From the NCBI RefSeq assembly GCF_900101995.1, contig NZ_FNAS01000002.1:1-64000 (forward strand): 64,000 nt of DNA, written 5' to 3'. The notes under the pieces are model-generated. The model was not told the origin of the DNA. It worked only from the letters and a program-made list of their open reading frames with translations, and made no database searches. Positions 37,358-47,473 of the stretch are shown in pieces (the first letter of the stretch is position 1; the number at the start of each line of letters is the position of its first letter). The DNA comes from Riemerella columbipharyngis (lineage in GTDB: Bacteria; Bacteroidota; Bacteroidia; Flavobacteriales; Weeksellaceae). The translations under genes and the position numbers were made by a program.

Positions 37358-39472
37358 ATGAAACTCATCATCGCTGAAAAGCCCGCACAAGCGAGAGACT
37401 ACGCTAACGCTTTGGGCGGTTTTACAAGAAAAGACGGTTATCTTGAAAGTTCCGAATATTATATAACTTGGTGCTTTGGACATTTAGTTGAATTAGCCAA
37501 AGACACGGCTTACAGAGAGGGTACAAAATGGGAAAAATCATACTTACCATTATTACCTAAAACTTTTCAATACAGCATAGGAACAGATGCCAAAGGTAAT
37601 GTAGATGCAGGAAAGAAAAAGCAGTTAGATTTGATAAAAACCTTAGCAGACAAATCCTCTGAAATTATTAATGCTACCGATGCAGACAGAGAGGGCGAGC
37701 TGATTTTTAGGTATGTATATAATTATCTAAAACTTGATAAGCCTTTCAAACGCTTATGGATGATAAGCTCATTGACAAAAGGAGACATCTTAAAAGGTTT
37801 CTCAAATCTTCTTTCTTCCGATGAAGTAAAGAATCTTTCAAAATCAGGCTACGCAAGGGCTATTTCAGATTGGCTTATTGGTATCAACGGAACGCAATCA
37901 GCAACACTTCAATTAGGAGGCGGACAACTTTTAAGCATCGGAAGAGTACAAACGGCTATTCTTAAAATAATCTGTGAACGTTATTTGAAGAATAAAGATT
38001 TTAAAACTTCATATACCTATCGATTAAAAGCCAATCATAATCAACCATTGGAATTTGATTCCAAGACGGCTATTTTTGAAACCGAACTGATAGCTAATAA
38101 TTATCTTAATCAGTTAGATAAACAAAAACATCAGTTTGTCAATTCAGAAACCAAAACCACGCAACAAGCACCACCGCTTTTATTTTCTATTGATACGCTA
38201 ATAGTTAGTTGTAATAAATTATTTAATCTTTCAGGACAGGAAACCTTAAATATCGCACAATCATTATATGAAAAAAAACTGACTACTTACCCAAGAACCG
38301 ATAGTAATTATATCAATGAAGAAAATTTTTCAAACTTGAAAAAATTTATACCAAGCCTCTCACAAGAATTGTTACAAATAGATTTTTATTTTTCTGTGGA
38401 AAAACCCAAGTCTGTCAATGCAGAGAAGCTCACAGGTTCGCACGATGCTATTGTTCCTACAGGTCAAACCGATAATTATGAAGGTCTTACAGAGAAAGAA
38501 AAACAAGTGTACCAGCTGATTTTACGTCGATGTTTGGAGAGTTTTTCAACTCCTGCACAATATGAAAAAACCACCTACAAATTTCTCAATAATACCATAA
38601 AATTTACTACAAATACGAGTATTTTAATAGATTCTGGTTGGAAGAGATACAGCCTACAAAATACCGAAAAAGATGAAAATCAAGATGAAGATGAAAAGGC
38701 TTTTAAATTAGATTTAAAACCCAATGAATTTGTGCCTGTAACAGAATTCGAGATAGTTAAAATCGAGTCGAAACCACCTGCATTATATACCGACGCCAAT
38801 TTGACGCCAGCCCTTACACATATTGATAAATTTTTGCAAGAAGAAAACCCAGCATTATACCAAGAACTTAAACAGAAAATAGATTTAAAAGATGTGCAAA
38901 TAGGCACGCAAGCCACACGACCAGCTATTATTGAAAGGCTAAAAAAACTAAACTTAATCAAAGTTGAAAAGAAAAAATATATCCCTACAGAAACAGGGTT
39001 GAACTACTATAACACTATCAAAGATTTACAAGTCTCAAATATTGCAAATACTGCGATACTTGAAAAGCAACTGAAAGATATACAAGAGGGTAATATTTCA
39101 GAAAATCAATTTTATACAGAACTTAATCAATATGTAACGAATGTTGTAAATGACATATTTTCATTACAAAATAACACCATAACTAAAACTAAGCAAACTA
39201 AAAAAGCAATTGGAATATGCCCCAAATGTAAAAAAGGGAATGTAATTGAGGGTAAAAAAGGATTTGGCTGTACCGAATGGAAACAAGGTTGCGATTTTGT
39301 GATTTGGAAACAAATAGCTGGTAAAAAAATAACAGAAAGCAATGTGAAAAGCCTAATTGAGAAAGGCACAACCTCTAAAATCAAGGGCTTTAAAAGCAAA
39401 GCAGGAAAGCCTTTTGAAGCTAAACTGACGCTTAATGATGACTTTAGAGTAGAGTTTAATTTTAATTTTTAA
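37358..39472 (+). CDS. topB: DNA topoisomerase III
   Basis: A type IA topoisomerase of 704 residues that passes single strands, a standard part of Bacteroidota ICEs. The Toprim motif NATDADREGELIF lies near residue 108 and the active-site tyrosine in TTYPRTDSNYI near residue 310. The C-terminus carries a zinc-ribbon-like domain (ICPKCKKGNV, GCTEWKQGCDF). Confidence 0.93.
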   Translation: MKLIIAEKPAQARDYANALGGFTRKDGYLESSEYYITWCFGHLVELAKDTAYREGTKWEKSYLPLLPKTFQYSIGTDAKGNVDAGKKKQLDLIKTLADKSSEIINATDADREGELIFRYVYNYLKLDKPFKRLWMISSLTKGDILKGFSNLLSSDEVKNLSKSGYARAISDWLIGINGTQSATLQLGGGQLLSIGRVQTAILKIICERYLKNKDFKTSYTYRLKANHNQPLEFDSKTAIFETELIANNYLNQLDKQKHQFVNSETKTTQQAPPLLFSIDTLIVSCNKLFNLSGQETLNIAQSLYEKKLTTYPRTDSNYINEENFSNLKKFIPSLSQELLQIDFYFSVEKPKSVNAEKLTGSHDAIVPTGQTDNYEGLTEKEKQVYQLILRRCLESFSTPAQYEKTTYKFLNNTIKFTTNTSILIDSGWKRYSLQNTEKDENQDEDEKAFKLDLKPNEFVPVTEFEIVKIESKPPALYTDANLTPALTHIDKFLQEENPALYQELKQKIDLKDVQIGTQATRPAIIERLKKLNLIKVEKKKYIPTETGLNYYNTIKDLQVSNIANTAILEKQLKDIQEGNISENQFYTELNQYVTNVVNDIFSLQNNTITKTKQTKKAIGICPKCKKGNVIEGKKGFGCTEWKQGCDFVIWKQIAGKKITESNVKSLIEKGTTSKIKGFKSKAGKPFEAKLTLNDDFRVEFNFNF

Positions 39473-39481
39473 AAATAAGTG

Positions 39482-42400
39482 ATGAACCGACTATCTAACG
39501 AGGATATACAGAGAATAACCGAAAGCCTTTCTGTGCTTGATTACTTCTTGTATTTGGAAAAACAAGGTAAAGTTAATTTTGACCGTAAAACAGGTCACGA
39601 TTATTACTTCATTACAGAGAATAATAAATTTTCAGTTACCGATAGTAGTTATTATGATTTCAAAACAGGAGAGGGAGGAAAAATCATTAAAGCCGTGATG
39701 CAATTAGAAAACAAATCGTGGAAAGAAGCAGTTGATTTTCTCAAAAATTTTTCAGGAATAGAGAGAGAAATGAGTTTTAATGCAGAAAAAGAAAAGATTG
39801 AAAAAGAGCATAAGGAAAATGGCGGAAAAATTAAAAAACAATTCACAACAATTCCCAATAACGAAAAACTATTAGCATATTTCGAGAGCAGGGGGATTGA
39901 CAGAGATATTCTGAAAGCCAATACAGAGCAGGTTCATTACAAAATAGGCGATAAAAAATATTTTGGTATAGGTGTCAAAAATGAAAGTGGAGGATATGAA
40001 ATTCGTAGTCCCTATATGAAATCAAAAATAGGAAACGATATATCCGTCATTAAAGGTACAAAAAACGAATTAGTAGTATTCGAGGGAATGACTGATATGC
40101 TTTCCTTTCTGCAACTGGCAAAAGAACGCAATAAACCAAATAATAGAACTTTGGTTGTCTTAAACTCGGTTACCAATGTAGATAAATTTTTAGATAAATA
40201 CAAAGACTATTCAGGTAAAATTAATCTTGTTTTAGACGGAGATAAGGTAGGAGAGGAAGCTACACAAAAAATAAAGGATTACTTCAAGCAAACTAATGTG
40301 ATTGATTTAAGACAGAGATTTAATATAAATGAAAATGGCTATCCAGACTTAAATGCAGTACTCATAGGGTTTGTCAAACAAAAAGAAAGTACTAACACAA
40401 AGGGAATACAAGAAAAAAATAATATAAATAGTGTTAATGAACAATTCAACACAGACTTACAAAAATTAAAAGAAAATACACTTCCCAAAGGCTATATCTT
40501 GCAGTTGGGTTATCCTAATGAAATATTACAAAGTACTGGCATACCAGACTTACCTATTGAAATGAACGCCGTAAGACTGCGAGAGAAATCTCAACAAGAC
40601 AATCACCCTTTTGAGTTATCAGAGGTCGAGAACCTGCCAGATGCAATACAAAACCCCATAGCAGTATTTGAGAGTAGCACCATTTTTGGCAGACGAGTAA
40701 TTTTTACAGAGTTACAGCATAAGGAGAAAAACTTTGTGGCTGTATTAGAACTGGAAAAAATTAATAAAAATAAAATAGAAGTAAACGATATTAGAAGCGT
40801 TTATCCTCGTAATAATACTCAAATAATAAGAGCTATAGCTACCAATCAAACACTATATCTTAATAAAGAAAAAACTACCGAATGGTTGAACAGACAGCAG
40901 TTCAATTCCGCTGAGGCTACTCAACTTATCGATAGCACCACAAAGATAATACAAAATTTTGAAAATCCAAAAATAAATGCACAAAAAAATATCAATCAAG
41001 AGAATGCCACTGCGGAGAATTCTCAAAACAAAGAAATAGTTTTAGAAAAGGGGATGGAGGTTCGTTCTAAAAGTACAGGCGAGACCTTTACACTTTATTC
41101 TCTTTCTGACAATGAAATAAATTTAGAAAAGGCAACAGGATTTTCAAGAGTTCGTCAAATCAGTTTTTCTCCATATTCTAATATTGAGGAGCTGTTTAAT
41201 CGTTACGATTTCTATGATTTTAATGGAGAAAAGATTGAATATTCAGAAAAAAGTCGTATTTTTATACAAGAAAATAACGTAAAACAATTAATAGAAAATG
41301 AAAATAGTAAAAGACAATCCGAAAATTTTTCCACATCTGAGCCAGTGGGAAGAGAAACACCTAAATCAAACGATAGAGAGCTTGACACGCAAAGCCAATC
41401 CGAGCAAGCAAGAAATCACTCAGGCGGACAAGGAATGGACAGCCACGATGCTGGAAATGGACTTAGCCAGTCAGAGCGGGGCGATTTGGGAAGAGGAGGA
41501 AGCGTGGGAACCACCTTACTTGGAACACAACAAAGCAGCGTTGAAGGCACAAGAATTATACACGAAGAGGGACATAGAGGGACTGAAGGAGCTGTTAGAG
41601 GAAGTGAATCAGCCGAACACAATAACTTTCGTGGAGAGCAAAATCAAGCAGATAATGGCGGAGGATTATCTCGAGCAGGGGGATATAGAGGCGTTAGACC
41701 AAATGTGGGAGAACGAGACGGAGCCAGAGATGAGGGAATTCCTCAGAATCAAAACACTACAAGTGAGAGACTTGCCGTATTAATCCAAGAGATTAAAAAG
41801 CACCCAAAGCCTACCAATGAGCAAATAACAGAGGTAGTCAATTTGGCTACTTCTGTTTCTTCTGAAAAGACTATTGAATTAAAAGAAATTCCACAGGAAC
41901 TTCAAGAAGATTTAAAAAATATAATTTCACAATACAAAAGCGGAGGCATAGCCAAAAAAGGGCGTGGTGTATTAGATGAATATTACACCGATATTGAAAT
42001 TGTTACCAGCGTCCACAATCTCATCAAGGACAATTTCAAAGGACAAGGTCAAATACAAGTATTAGAACCCAGTGTGGGTATAGGTAACTTCTTGTATGCC
42101 AGTGAAGAATTAGGTGTAAAAACTCAGATAAATGCCTTTGAAATCAATGAAACTACGGCAAAAATAGCCAAAATATTACATCCTAATGCCATAATAAATT
42201 TACGCTCTTTTGAGACGGAATTTATAGATGATAACGGACAGAAAAAATCCTTTGCTCCCCAGTATGACTTAGTCATCGGTAATCCGCCTTACGGACAACA
42301 CAGGGGGTATTATTATGGATTGGGAGAAGAATCTAAAATCAGCCGATACGAAGATTATTTTGTCAAACGCTCTTTGGATGTTTTAAAAGAGGGGGGGACA

Positions 42401-45400
42401 TTAGCAATGGTTCTTCCGTCTTCTTATCTAAATAGGCAAAACAAGCTAAATAATGCAGAAATGGTCCAAGCATTTCGTTTGCCTAATGGCGTATTTAAAG
42501 GAACTGATGTCGCTACAGATATTCTAATTTTAAAGAAAAATAGCCATATCCAAAACAATGATATTTCTAATTATTTCAATCTCGAAGAAAACCAAAAACG
42601 AGTTTTAGGTGAGATAGGCATAAAAACAAATCGCTATGGTCGAGAAGAATCTTATGTGAAAGGCGATTTATTTAGCGCCTTGACAGTGATTCAAGAAATC
42701 TCAAGAAACAATTTAAAGATACAGGAAAGAGAAAAAGAACCGATACAATTAGATCTTTTTAGTGAAGTAAATAATTCACAGAGTTTAGAAGTTGATGTTA
42801 ATGCAAAAAATGGAAAAGATAAACAACAAAAAGAAGAACCAAGCAAACAAAATGAAAATGCCGTCATTCTTGCCAAAGCCAAAGGGAAAGTAGAAAATGC
42901 CCTCAACACATTAGAAAATATCAAATTTAAATCGTTCTCCGTCGTACAGGAGATAGAAAAATACAGTAAATTAAAAATCCGTTTGGAAGAAGAGCCGAAT
43001 GAATTTAGTCAAGAGAATCTGGAAGAAATCTCACAAAAGGCAGATAACATTATCAAACTGCAAAAGAAGCAGGATAAGGAATATTTAATCCAAAACAAGC
43101 CCGAAATCAAAAAAGGGGTTCTCAAATATATATTTGAGAAAAAAGATAATATTGTTGAAACGGCAATACAAAACAATTCTCAAATCCAACAAGAGCAAAT
43201 CGAAGCCTTTACCAATACTCGATACGACGGAGAGCTTTTAATCCACGATGAGAAACTTCAAAAATATGCGAATTACCAAGATGGTGTTTGGATACACGAC
43301 TTTTACTATCAAGAGGGCAATATTTACGATAAATTAGAGCAGTTAGAGGAAGATAAAGAAAAAATTTCAGAAGCGCAATATGAAAAACAAAAAAGTCTTT
43401 TAGAAAGCGTTTTACCCAAAAAGAAAAGTTTAGACGAAATCATTATAGCGCCCAATCACGAGTTTGTGCATTCTCATTATTTGGATTCGAGACAAAAGGA
43501 ATATTATAACTATTCTACGAAAAAATATGAAACAAAGATTCAAGATTATTATCTATCTGATAAGTTCAAAGATTTTATCCATACACTTCCTCAAGAGGCT
43601 TTTGGCTCATCTGATAGGTGGGAAGTTCGAGCTTTTGTAGATAATGAGAGTGTTACAGGTGGAGATGCCAAACGAAATGCGTTAGTGAGAGAACGGAGAA
43701 AAGAAGTTGCCAACGACTTATTCAACAAGTTTTTGAGGGAGGAATTAACTGATGCAGAAAAAGAAAAATTTGTATCGGAATTCAACAGAAGATTTAATAA
43801 TATATATGTTCCGGATTATTCGCAGTTTCCTTTGTTTTCAAAAATACACCAAAATTTTAAAGGAAGTCCGTTGCGATTAACCGAAGTACAAAAGGCTGGT
43901 ATTGGACGATTAACCACCAAAGGCGTAGGATTGTTGGCACACGAGGTTGGGTTTGGCAAAACATTATCCGGTGTACTCTCTATGCACGAAGCAATGGAGA
44001 GAGAAAATGCTAAGCGACCTCTTATTGTCGTCCCGAATAACAATATACTAAAGCAATGGGTAGAAACCATTTTTGAAACGATACCCAATGCTAAAGTTAA
44101 TGTTTTGGGTAACTTAGGAAAAGACTACGACCTTTCTAAATTTGACAATAAAGATGGGGAGATAACATTAGTAACTTACGAGGGATTTAATAATATCGGT
44201 TTTTCGAAAGAAACTACAGACCGACTGGCAAATAAATTTAGTTACATTTCCAAACAAGAAATAAAAGGTTTGCGAAATGCAGAAAATGATAGTGATAAGA
44301 TAGCCCCCTATGCTATCATAGAAGACTCAAAATCTGAAAGGGATATACAAAAAGAAATTGCTCAGGAAGCTGAGTTAAAAGGTAAAATGAAAAAAGGCAA
44401 AGTGTACGATTGGGAAGATTTTGGCTTTGACCATTTGACCTTTGATGAAGTGCATAATGCTAATCATATTGTAGGCAAGGTAAAGATAGAAGATAGACGC
44501 TTTGCCTCTGATTTTAGAAGTCAAAATCAACGCACCAGTGCTTTGGGAATTAATACTTGGATGGCGGCTCAATATATTCAAGAACAGAATGATGGACGAA
44601 ATGTTACGCTTCTTTCTGCAACGCCATTTACCAACAAGCCCCTGGAGTATTATTCCATTTTATCACTGATAGCCAATAAACGACTTGAAAAATCGGGCTA
44701 TTTCCATGTTAATAATTTTTTTGAAACCTTTATGGAGGCGGACAATGAAATGGAAATCGATGCCACAGGAGGCATTAAAAATAAAACTAATATTCGTAGG
44801 TTTAAAAATAACGCTTTATTTCAACAATTGTTATCGGAATTTATAGATATCAAAGGCGAAGAAGACAACCCAGAGCTTAAACGCCCTAATCGTATTAATA
44901 AAGAATATAAAATTGAACAAAACAATTTAACGATAGAGCAGTATGACCTATTAAATGAAAATTACGATGAAAGCCAAGATGGAGCAATTTTAACACATAT
45001 TTTGAACGCACGATTAACAGCTATTTCTCCGTATTTGTCGCCTTACTATGAGGGAAAACAACCGACGGCAAAAGAGTTCGTAGAAAACTCGCCTAAACTG
45101 AAAACCACAATGGATTTAATCGCACAGAATAAAAAAGATGAACCCAACGCAGGACAGATTATTTATTCCGAATTGGCGGTAAATGAATTTCCGAAGCTGA
45201 AAGAGTATTTAGTTCAAGAAGTAGGATTTAAAGAGAAGGAAGTAGCATTGATAACAGGTGCCACTTCAAAAAATCAAAGGATCCAAATCCAAGAGGATTT
45301 TAATGAGGGAAAAATAAAGGTTATCATCGGCAGTTCAGCCATACAAGAAGGAATGAATTTGCAGGAAAAAACCAGCGATATGTATCTTTTGTCCCTGCCT

Positions 45401-46162
45401 TATAATTTCACTTCGTTGAGACAAACAGAGGGTAGAGCTTGGAGACAAGGCAATCAATGGGAAAATGTACGGATTAATTTCATGCTTACAAACGACAGTA
45501 TAGATGTCTTTATGCTACAAAAATTGCAAGTTAAACAAGCGCGTTACATGGAGGCAATGAAGAAAGATGTGGATATTCTGGATGTTTCTGATATTAATAC
45601 GGCAGAATTGAAAACGGCTATTATTACTAATCCTACAACGAGAGCAGGGATAGAAATAGAAGTGATGAGAAAGCGGTTAGAAGAAGAAAAAACTCGCTTA
45701 ATAGCTGATGGAGCTTTTTCCTCAAGAAAAATGGAAAAATACTATGAAGCTCGGAGTAAAGAAAAAAGAATTGAAGATGAAATCAAACAATACGAAGAGT
45801 GGAGTAAAGATGGCGGTGATTATTGGAAAGACAGGGCGGTTCTACAACAAAAATCTTTAGCTGAAGCAAAAGCTGAAACAGAAAAGGTATTAGAAAAGTT
45901 AAGAAAAACAGGAATTGATGTAGATGGTTTTCAGAAGAAACAGGCTATCTTAGAAGAGAAAGTAAAAGAAATAGATTTAAAAATAGAGGGCTTAGGGGAG
46001 GTGAAATCTGAACTAGAGCAGAAATACATTGCAGAAAAAGAAAAACAACTCCAACAAAATAAAGACTATGACTATGTAGCTGAAAGAGCTCAAGAAAATA
46101 AAACATTCTATAAACTGAGGGAAGTGGAACAGCAACAAAAACAAAGAGGGTTTAAAAGGTAA
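39482..46162 (+). CDS. giant primase-like/methylase/SNF2-helicase protein
   Basis: A 2226-residue fusion (GTG 39479 is an alternative start). In order: a DnaG-like N-terminus without clear zinc cysteines (1-110), a Toprim domain (VVFEGMTDM near 198, LVLDGDKVGEEA near 249), a segment at 334-490 like the MuF/barnase-EndoU nuclease modules of phage polyvalent proteins, a Gly/Ser/Arg-rich linker (610-770), an adenine-N6 methyltransferase (GNPPYGQ near 934), a charged region, and an SNF2-type helicase (HEVGFGKT near 1487, FDEVHNAN near 1654, TEGRAWRQG near 1980), then a coiled coil ending QRGFKR. It probably protects or processes incoming ICE DNA. Confidence 0.88.
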   Translation: MNRLSNEDIQRITESLSVLDYFLYLEKQGKVNFDRKTGHDYYFITENNKFSVTDSSYYDFKTGEGGKIIKAVMQLENKSWKEAVDFLKNFSGIEREMSFNAEKEKIEKEHKENGGKIKKQFTTIPNNEKLLAYFESRGIDRDILKANTEQVHYKIGDKKYFGIGVKNESGGYEIRSPYMKSKIGNDISVIKGTKNELVVFEGMTDMLSFLQLAKERNKPNNRTLVVLNSVTNVDKFLDKYKDYSGKINLVLDGDKVGEEATQKIKDYFKQTNVIDLRQRFNINENGYPDLNAVLIGFVKQKESTNTKGIQEKNNINSVNEQFNTDLQKLKENTLPKGYILQLGYPNEILQSTGIPDLPIEMNAVRLREKSQQDNHPFELSEVENLPDAIQNPIAVFESSTIFGRRVIFTELQHKEKNFVAVLELEKINKNKIEVNDIRSVYPRNNTQIIRAIATNQTLYLNKEKTTEWLNRQQFNSAEATQLIDSTTKIIQNFENPKINAQKNINQENATAENSQNKEIVLEKGMEVRSKSTGETFTLYSLSDNEINLEKATGFSRVRQISFSPYSNIEELFNRYDFYDFNGEKIEYSEKSRIFIQENNVKQLIENENSKRQSENFSTSEPVGRETPKSNDRELDTQSQSEQARNHSGGQGMDSHDAGNGLSQSERGDLGRGGSVGTTLLGTQQSSVEGTRIIHEEGHRGTEGAVRGSESAEHNNFRGEQNQADNGGGLSRAGGYRGVRPNVGERDGARDEGIPQNQNTTSERLAVLIQEIKKHPKPTNEQITEVVNLATSVSSEKTIELKEIPQELQEDLKNIISQYKSGGIAKKGRGVLDEYYTDIEIVTSVHNLIKDNFKGQGQIQVLEPSVGIGNFLYASEELGVKTQINAFEINETTAKIAKILHPNAIINLRSFETEFIDDNGQKKSFAPQYDLVIGNPPYGQHRGYYYGLGEESKISRYEDYFVKRSLDVLKEGGTLAMVLPSSYLNRQNKLNNAEMVQAFRLPNGVFKGTDVATDILILKKNSHIQNNDISNYFNLEENQKRVLGEIGIKTNRYGREESYVKGDLFSALTVIQEISRNNLKIQEREKEPIQLDLFSEVNNSQSLEVDVNAKNGKDKQQKEEPSKQNENAVILAKAKGKVENALNTLENIKFKSFSVVQEIEKYSKLKIRLEEEPNEFSQENLEEISQKADNIIKLQKKQDKEYLIQNKPEIKKGVLKYIFEKKDNIVETAIQNNSQIQQEQIEAFTNTRYDGELLIHDEKLQKYANYQDGVWIHDFYYQEGNIYDKLEQLEEDKEKISEAQYEKQKSLLESVLPKKKSLDEIIIAPNHEFVHSHYLDSRQKEYYNYSTKKYETKIQDYYLSDKFKDFIHTLPQEAFGSSDRWEVRAFVDNESVTGGDAKRNALVRERRKEVANDLFNKFLREELTDAEKEKFVSEFNRRFNNIYVPDYSQFPLFSKIHQNFKGSPLRLTEVQKAGIGRLTTKGVGLLAHEVGFGKTLSGVLSMHEAMERENAKRPLIVVPNNNILKQWVETIFETIPNAKVNVLGNLGKDYDLSKFDNKDGEITLVTYEGFNNIGFSKETTDRLANKFSYISKQEIKGLRNAENDSDKIAPYAIIEDSKSERDIQKEIAQEAELKGKMKKGKVYDWEDFGFDHLTFDEVHNANHIVGKVKIEDRRFASDFRSQNQRTSALGINTWMAAQYIQEQNDGRNVTLLSATPFTNKPLEYYSILSLIANKRLEKSGYFHVNNFFETFMEADNEMEIDATGGIKNKTNIRRFKNNALFQQLLSEFIDIKGEEDNPELKRPNRINKEYKIEQNNLTIEQYDLLNENYDESQDGAILTHILNARLTAISPYLSPYYEGKQPTAKEFVENSPKLKTTMDLIAQNKKDEPNAGQIIYSELAVNEFPKLKEYLVQEVGFKEKEVALITGATSKNQRIQIQEDFNEGKIKVIIGSSAIQEGMNLQEKTSDMYLLSLPYNFTSLRQTEGRAWRQGNQWENVRINFMLTNDSIDVFMLQKLQVKQARYMEAMKKDVDILDVSDINTAELKTAIITNPTTRAGIEIEVMRKRLEEEKTRLIADGAFSSRKMEKYYEARSKEKRIEDEIKQYEEWSKDGGDYWKDRAVLQQKSLAEAKAETEKVLEKLRKTGIDVDGFQKKQAILEEKVKEIDLKIEGLGEVKSELEQKYIAEKEKQLQQNKDYDYVAERAQENKTFYKLREVEQQQKQRGFKR
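41298..41783 (+). CDS. candidate overlapping gene inside the giant ICE protein
   Basis: A second open frame of 161 codons lies wholly within the linker of the gene at 39482. Its product looks like a normal acidic helical protein (for example DIEGLKELLEEVNQP, IKQIMAEDYLEQGDIEALDQMW), while the main frame in the same stretch is repetitive Gly/Ser/Arg/Gln sequence. An AT-rich leader precedes the ATG. No homolog recognised. It could be chance; I rate it possible. Confidence 0.35.
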   Translation: MKIVKDNPKIFPHLSQWEEKHLNQTIESLTRKANPSKQEITQADKEWTATMLEMDLASQSGAIWEEEEAWEPPYLEHNKAALKAQELYTKRDIEGLKELLEEVNQPNTITFVESKIKQIMAEDYLEQGDIEALDQMWENETEPEMREFLRIKTLQVRDLPY

Positions 46163-46184
46163 AATATTATATTTAGAAGAATCG

Positions 46185-46192
46185 TATCTTTG
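46185..46192 (+). promoter_or_regulatory. -7 promoter box for the membrane-protein cargo gene
   Basis: TATCTTTG lies 23 bases before the ATG at 46216, so this gene seems to be transcribed separately from the tra operon. Confidence 0.55.
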
Positions 46193-46215
46193 TATTTTAA
46201 GCTAAAATTATTTTG

Positions 46216-47427
46216 ATGAGAAAAAATCATTTAGTAATATTATGTCTTTCAATAATCGCTATTGTATATGTTTTTTCTATTGCAAAAGACCCTATTTTAG
46301 GGGATAGTCTTGCCTTTTCTGTTCAAGCTTGTAAGGGCTTTGATATAGGAACTAATGCTACCAATCATTTTTTATACTCTAACTTTCTTGCATTAATATT
46401 TAAGCTATTTCCCATTTCTGTGAATCCACACTATATTTTCACTTCCGTGAGTATCCTATTTTCTATAGCTACTTTATGGTTAATCCGGAAATTTCTTTTA
46501 TTATTTGATATTTCTCATAAAAATACTTTATTGCTATTTTTTTTATTGGGATTATCTTTTACTTATTGGAGGATTTCTATTATCACAGAAGTTTACGCAT
46601 TTTATATATTTTTTACAGTATTATTTTTATACTATGTCTTTCGATATGTGAAAACACCTAAAAATTCAACTTTTATAATACTCTCTTTTATATTAGGTTT
46701 ATGCTTTCTAATACATATCCAATCTATTTTATTAATCCCTTCCTATCTATTATTGGCTTATAAATCGATGAAAATCGATTATAAACAGACTATCATTGGG
46801 ACTTGTTTGTTTTTAGTTGTTTCTTCTATATTGCTTATTCCTGTAGCTTTGGGAAAGCACGATTTTATGGCAATTCTTAATGACGATAATCCTAATTACT
46901 CTTTTCTAAAAATCAATATAATAGAATCTTGTAAAGCATTGCTTAGAAATATTGGCTTTTTGGTCTATAATTTTACTATATTCTTGTATTTTATATTAAT
47001 AGGATTTCGAAAAATTCAGTACAAAAAATATGTTCTGGCAATACTTATCCCTTATTTTGTATTCATAATAAAACACGATGTCTCGGACAGCTATGTGTTT
47101 CAATTAGTTCCTTATGTATTTTTACTTGTGGCAATGGGGAAAGGTGTTGAATGTAAGTTCAATCGTTTACCAATAGCAATTGTATTAATCCTTCCTTTAT
47201 TTTATTTTTCAACATATAAAATTATTGGCTACACACAGTTTGGGAAAAAAATAAATAATGAGAAAGGATTCAAAGGAGGCGTAAGGTATTTGATGTTTCC
47301 GGCATTGAATGGCAATCCTCCTATAGATGTCTTTATTAAAGATTATCAAAATGGAAAAATTGATAAGAAAGAGGAGTTCAAAACTCAATATAATTATGCA
47401 ATAGAATGGAAAGAAAAAAATAAGTAA
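46216..47427 (+). CDS. polytopic membrane protein, DUF2723/glycosyltransferase-C-like
   Basis: A 403-residue inner-membrane protein with about ten hydrophobic helices. The first loop holds DPILGDSLAF and the third ITEVYAFY, echoing the D-D/E and TAEVY motifs of the DUF2723 (protein O-mannosyltransferase-like) family. It has its own promoter and terminator and no transfer gene partner, so it is cargo; a role in surface glycosylation is inferred. TTG 46213 is a less likely start. Confidence 0.65.
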   Translation: MRKNHLVILCLSIIAIVYVFSIAKDPILGDSLAFSVQACKGFDIGTNATNHFLYSNFLALIFKLFPISVNPHYIFTSVSILFSIATLWLIRKFLLLFDISHKNTLLLFFLLGLSFTYWRISIITEVYAFYIFFTVLFLYYVFRYVKTPKNSTFIILSFILGLCFLIHIQSILLIPSYLLLAYKSMKIDYKQTIIGTCLFLVVSSILLIPVALGKHDFMAILNDDNPNYSFLKINIIESCKALLRNIGFLVYNFTIFLYFILIGFRKIQYKKYVLAILIPYFVFIIKHDVSDSYVFQLVPYVFLLVAMGKGVECKFNRLPIAIVLILPLFYFSTYKIIGYTQFGKKINNEKGFKGGVRYLMFPALNGNPPIDVFIKDYQNGKIDKKEEFKTQYNYAIEWKEKNK

Positions 47428-47436
47428 CTACTAAAA

Positions 47437-47464
47437 AAATCCCTTCTGAATACAGGAGGGATTT
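47437..47464. terminator. bidirectional terminator
   Basis: AAATCCCTTCTG and CAGGAGGGATTT form a 12-bp stem (one G-U) with loop AATA between two convergent genes; A runs and T runs flank it. Confidence 0.85.
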
Positions 47465-47473
47465 CTTATCTAA

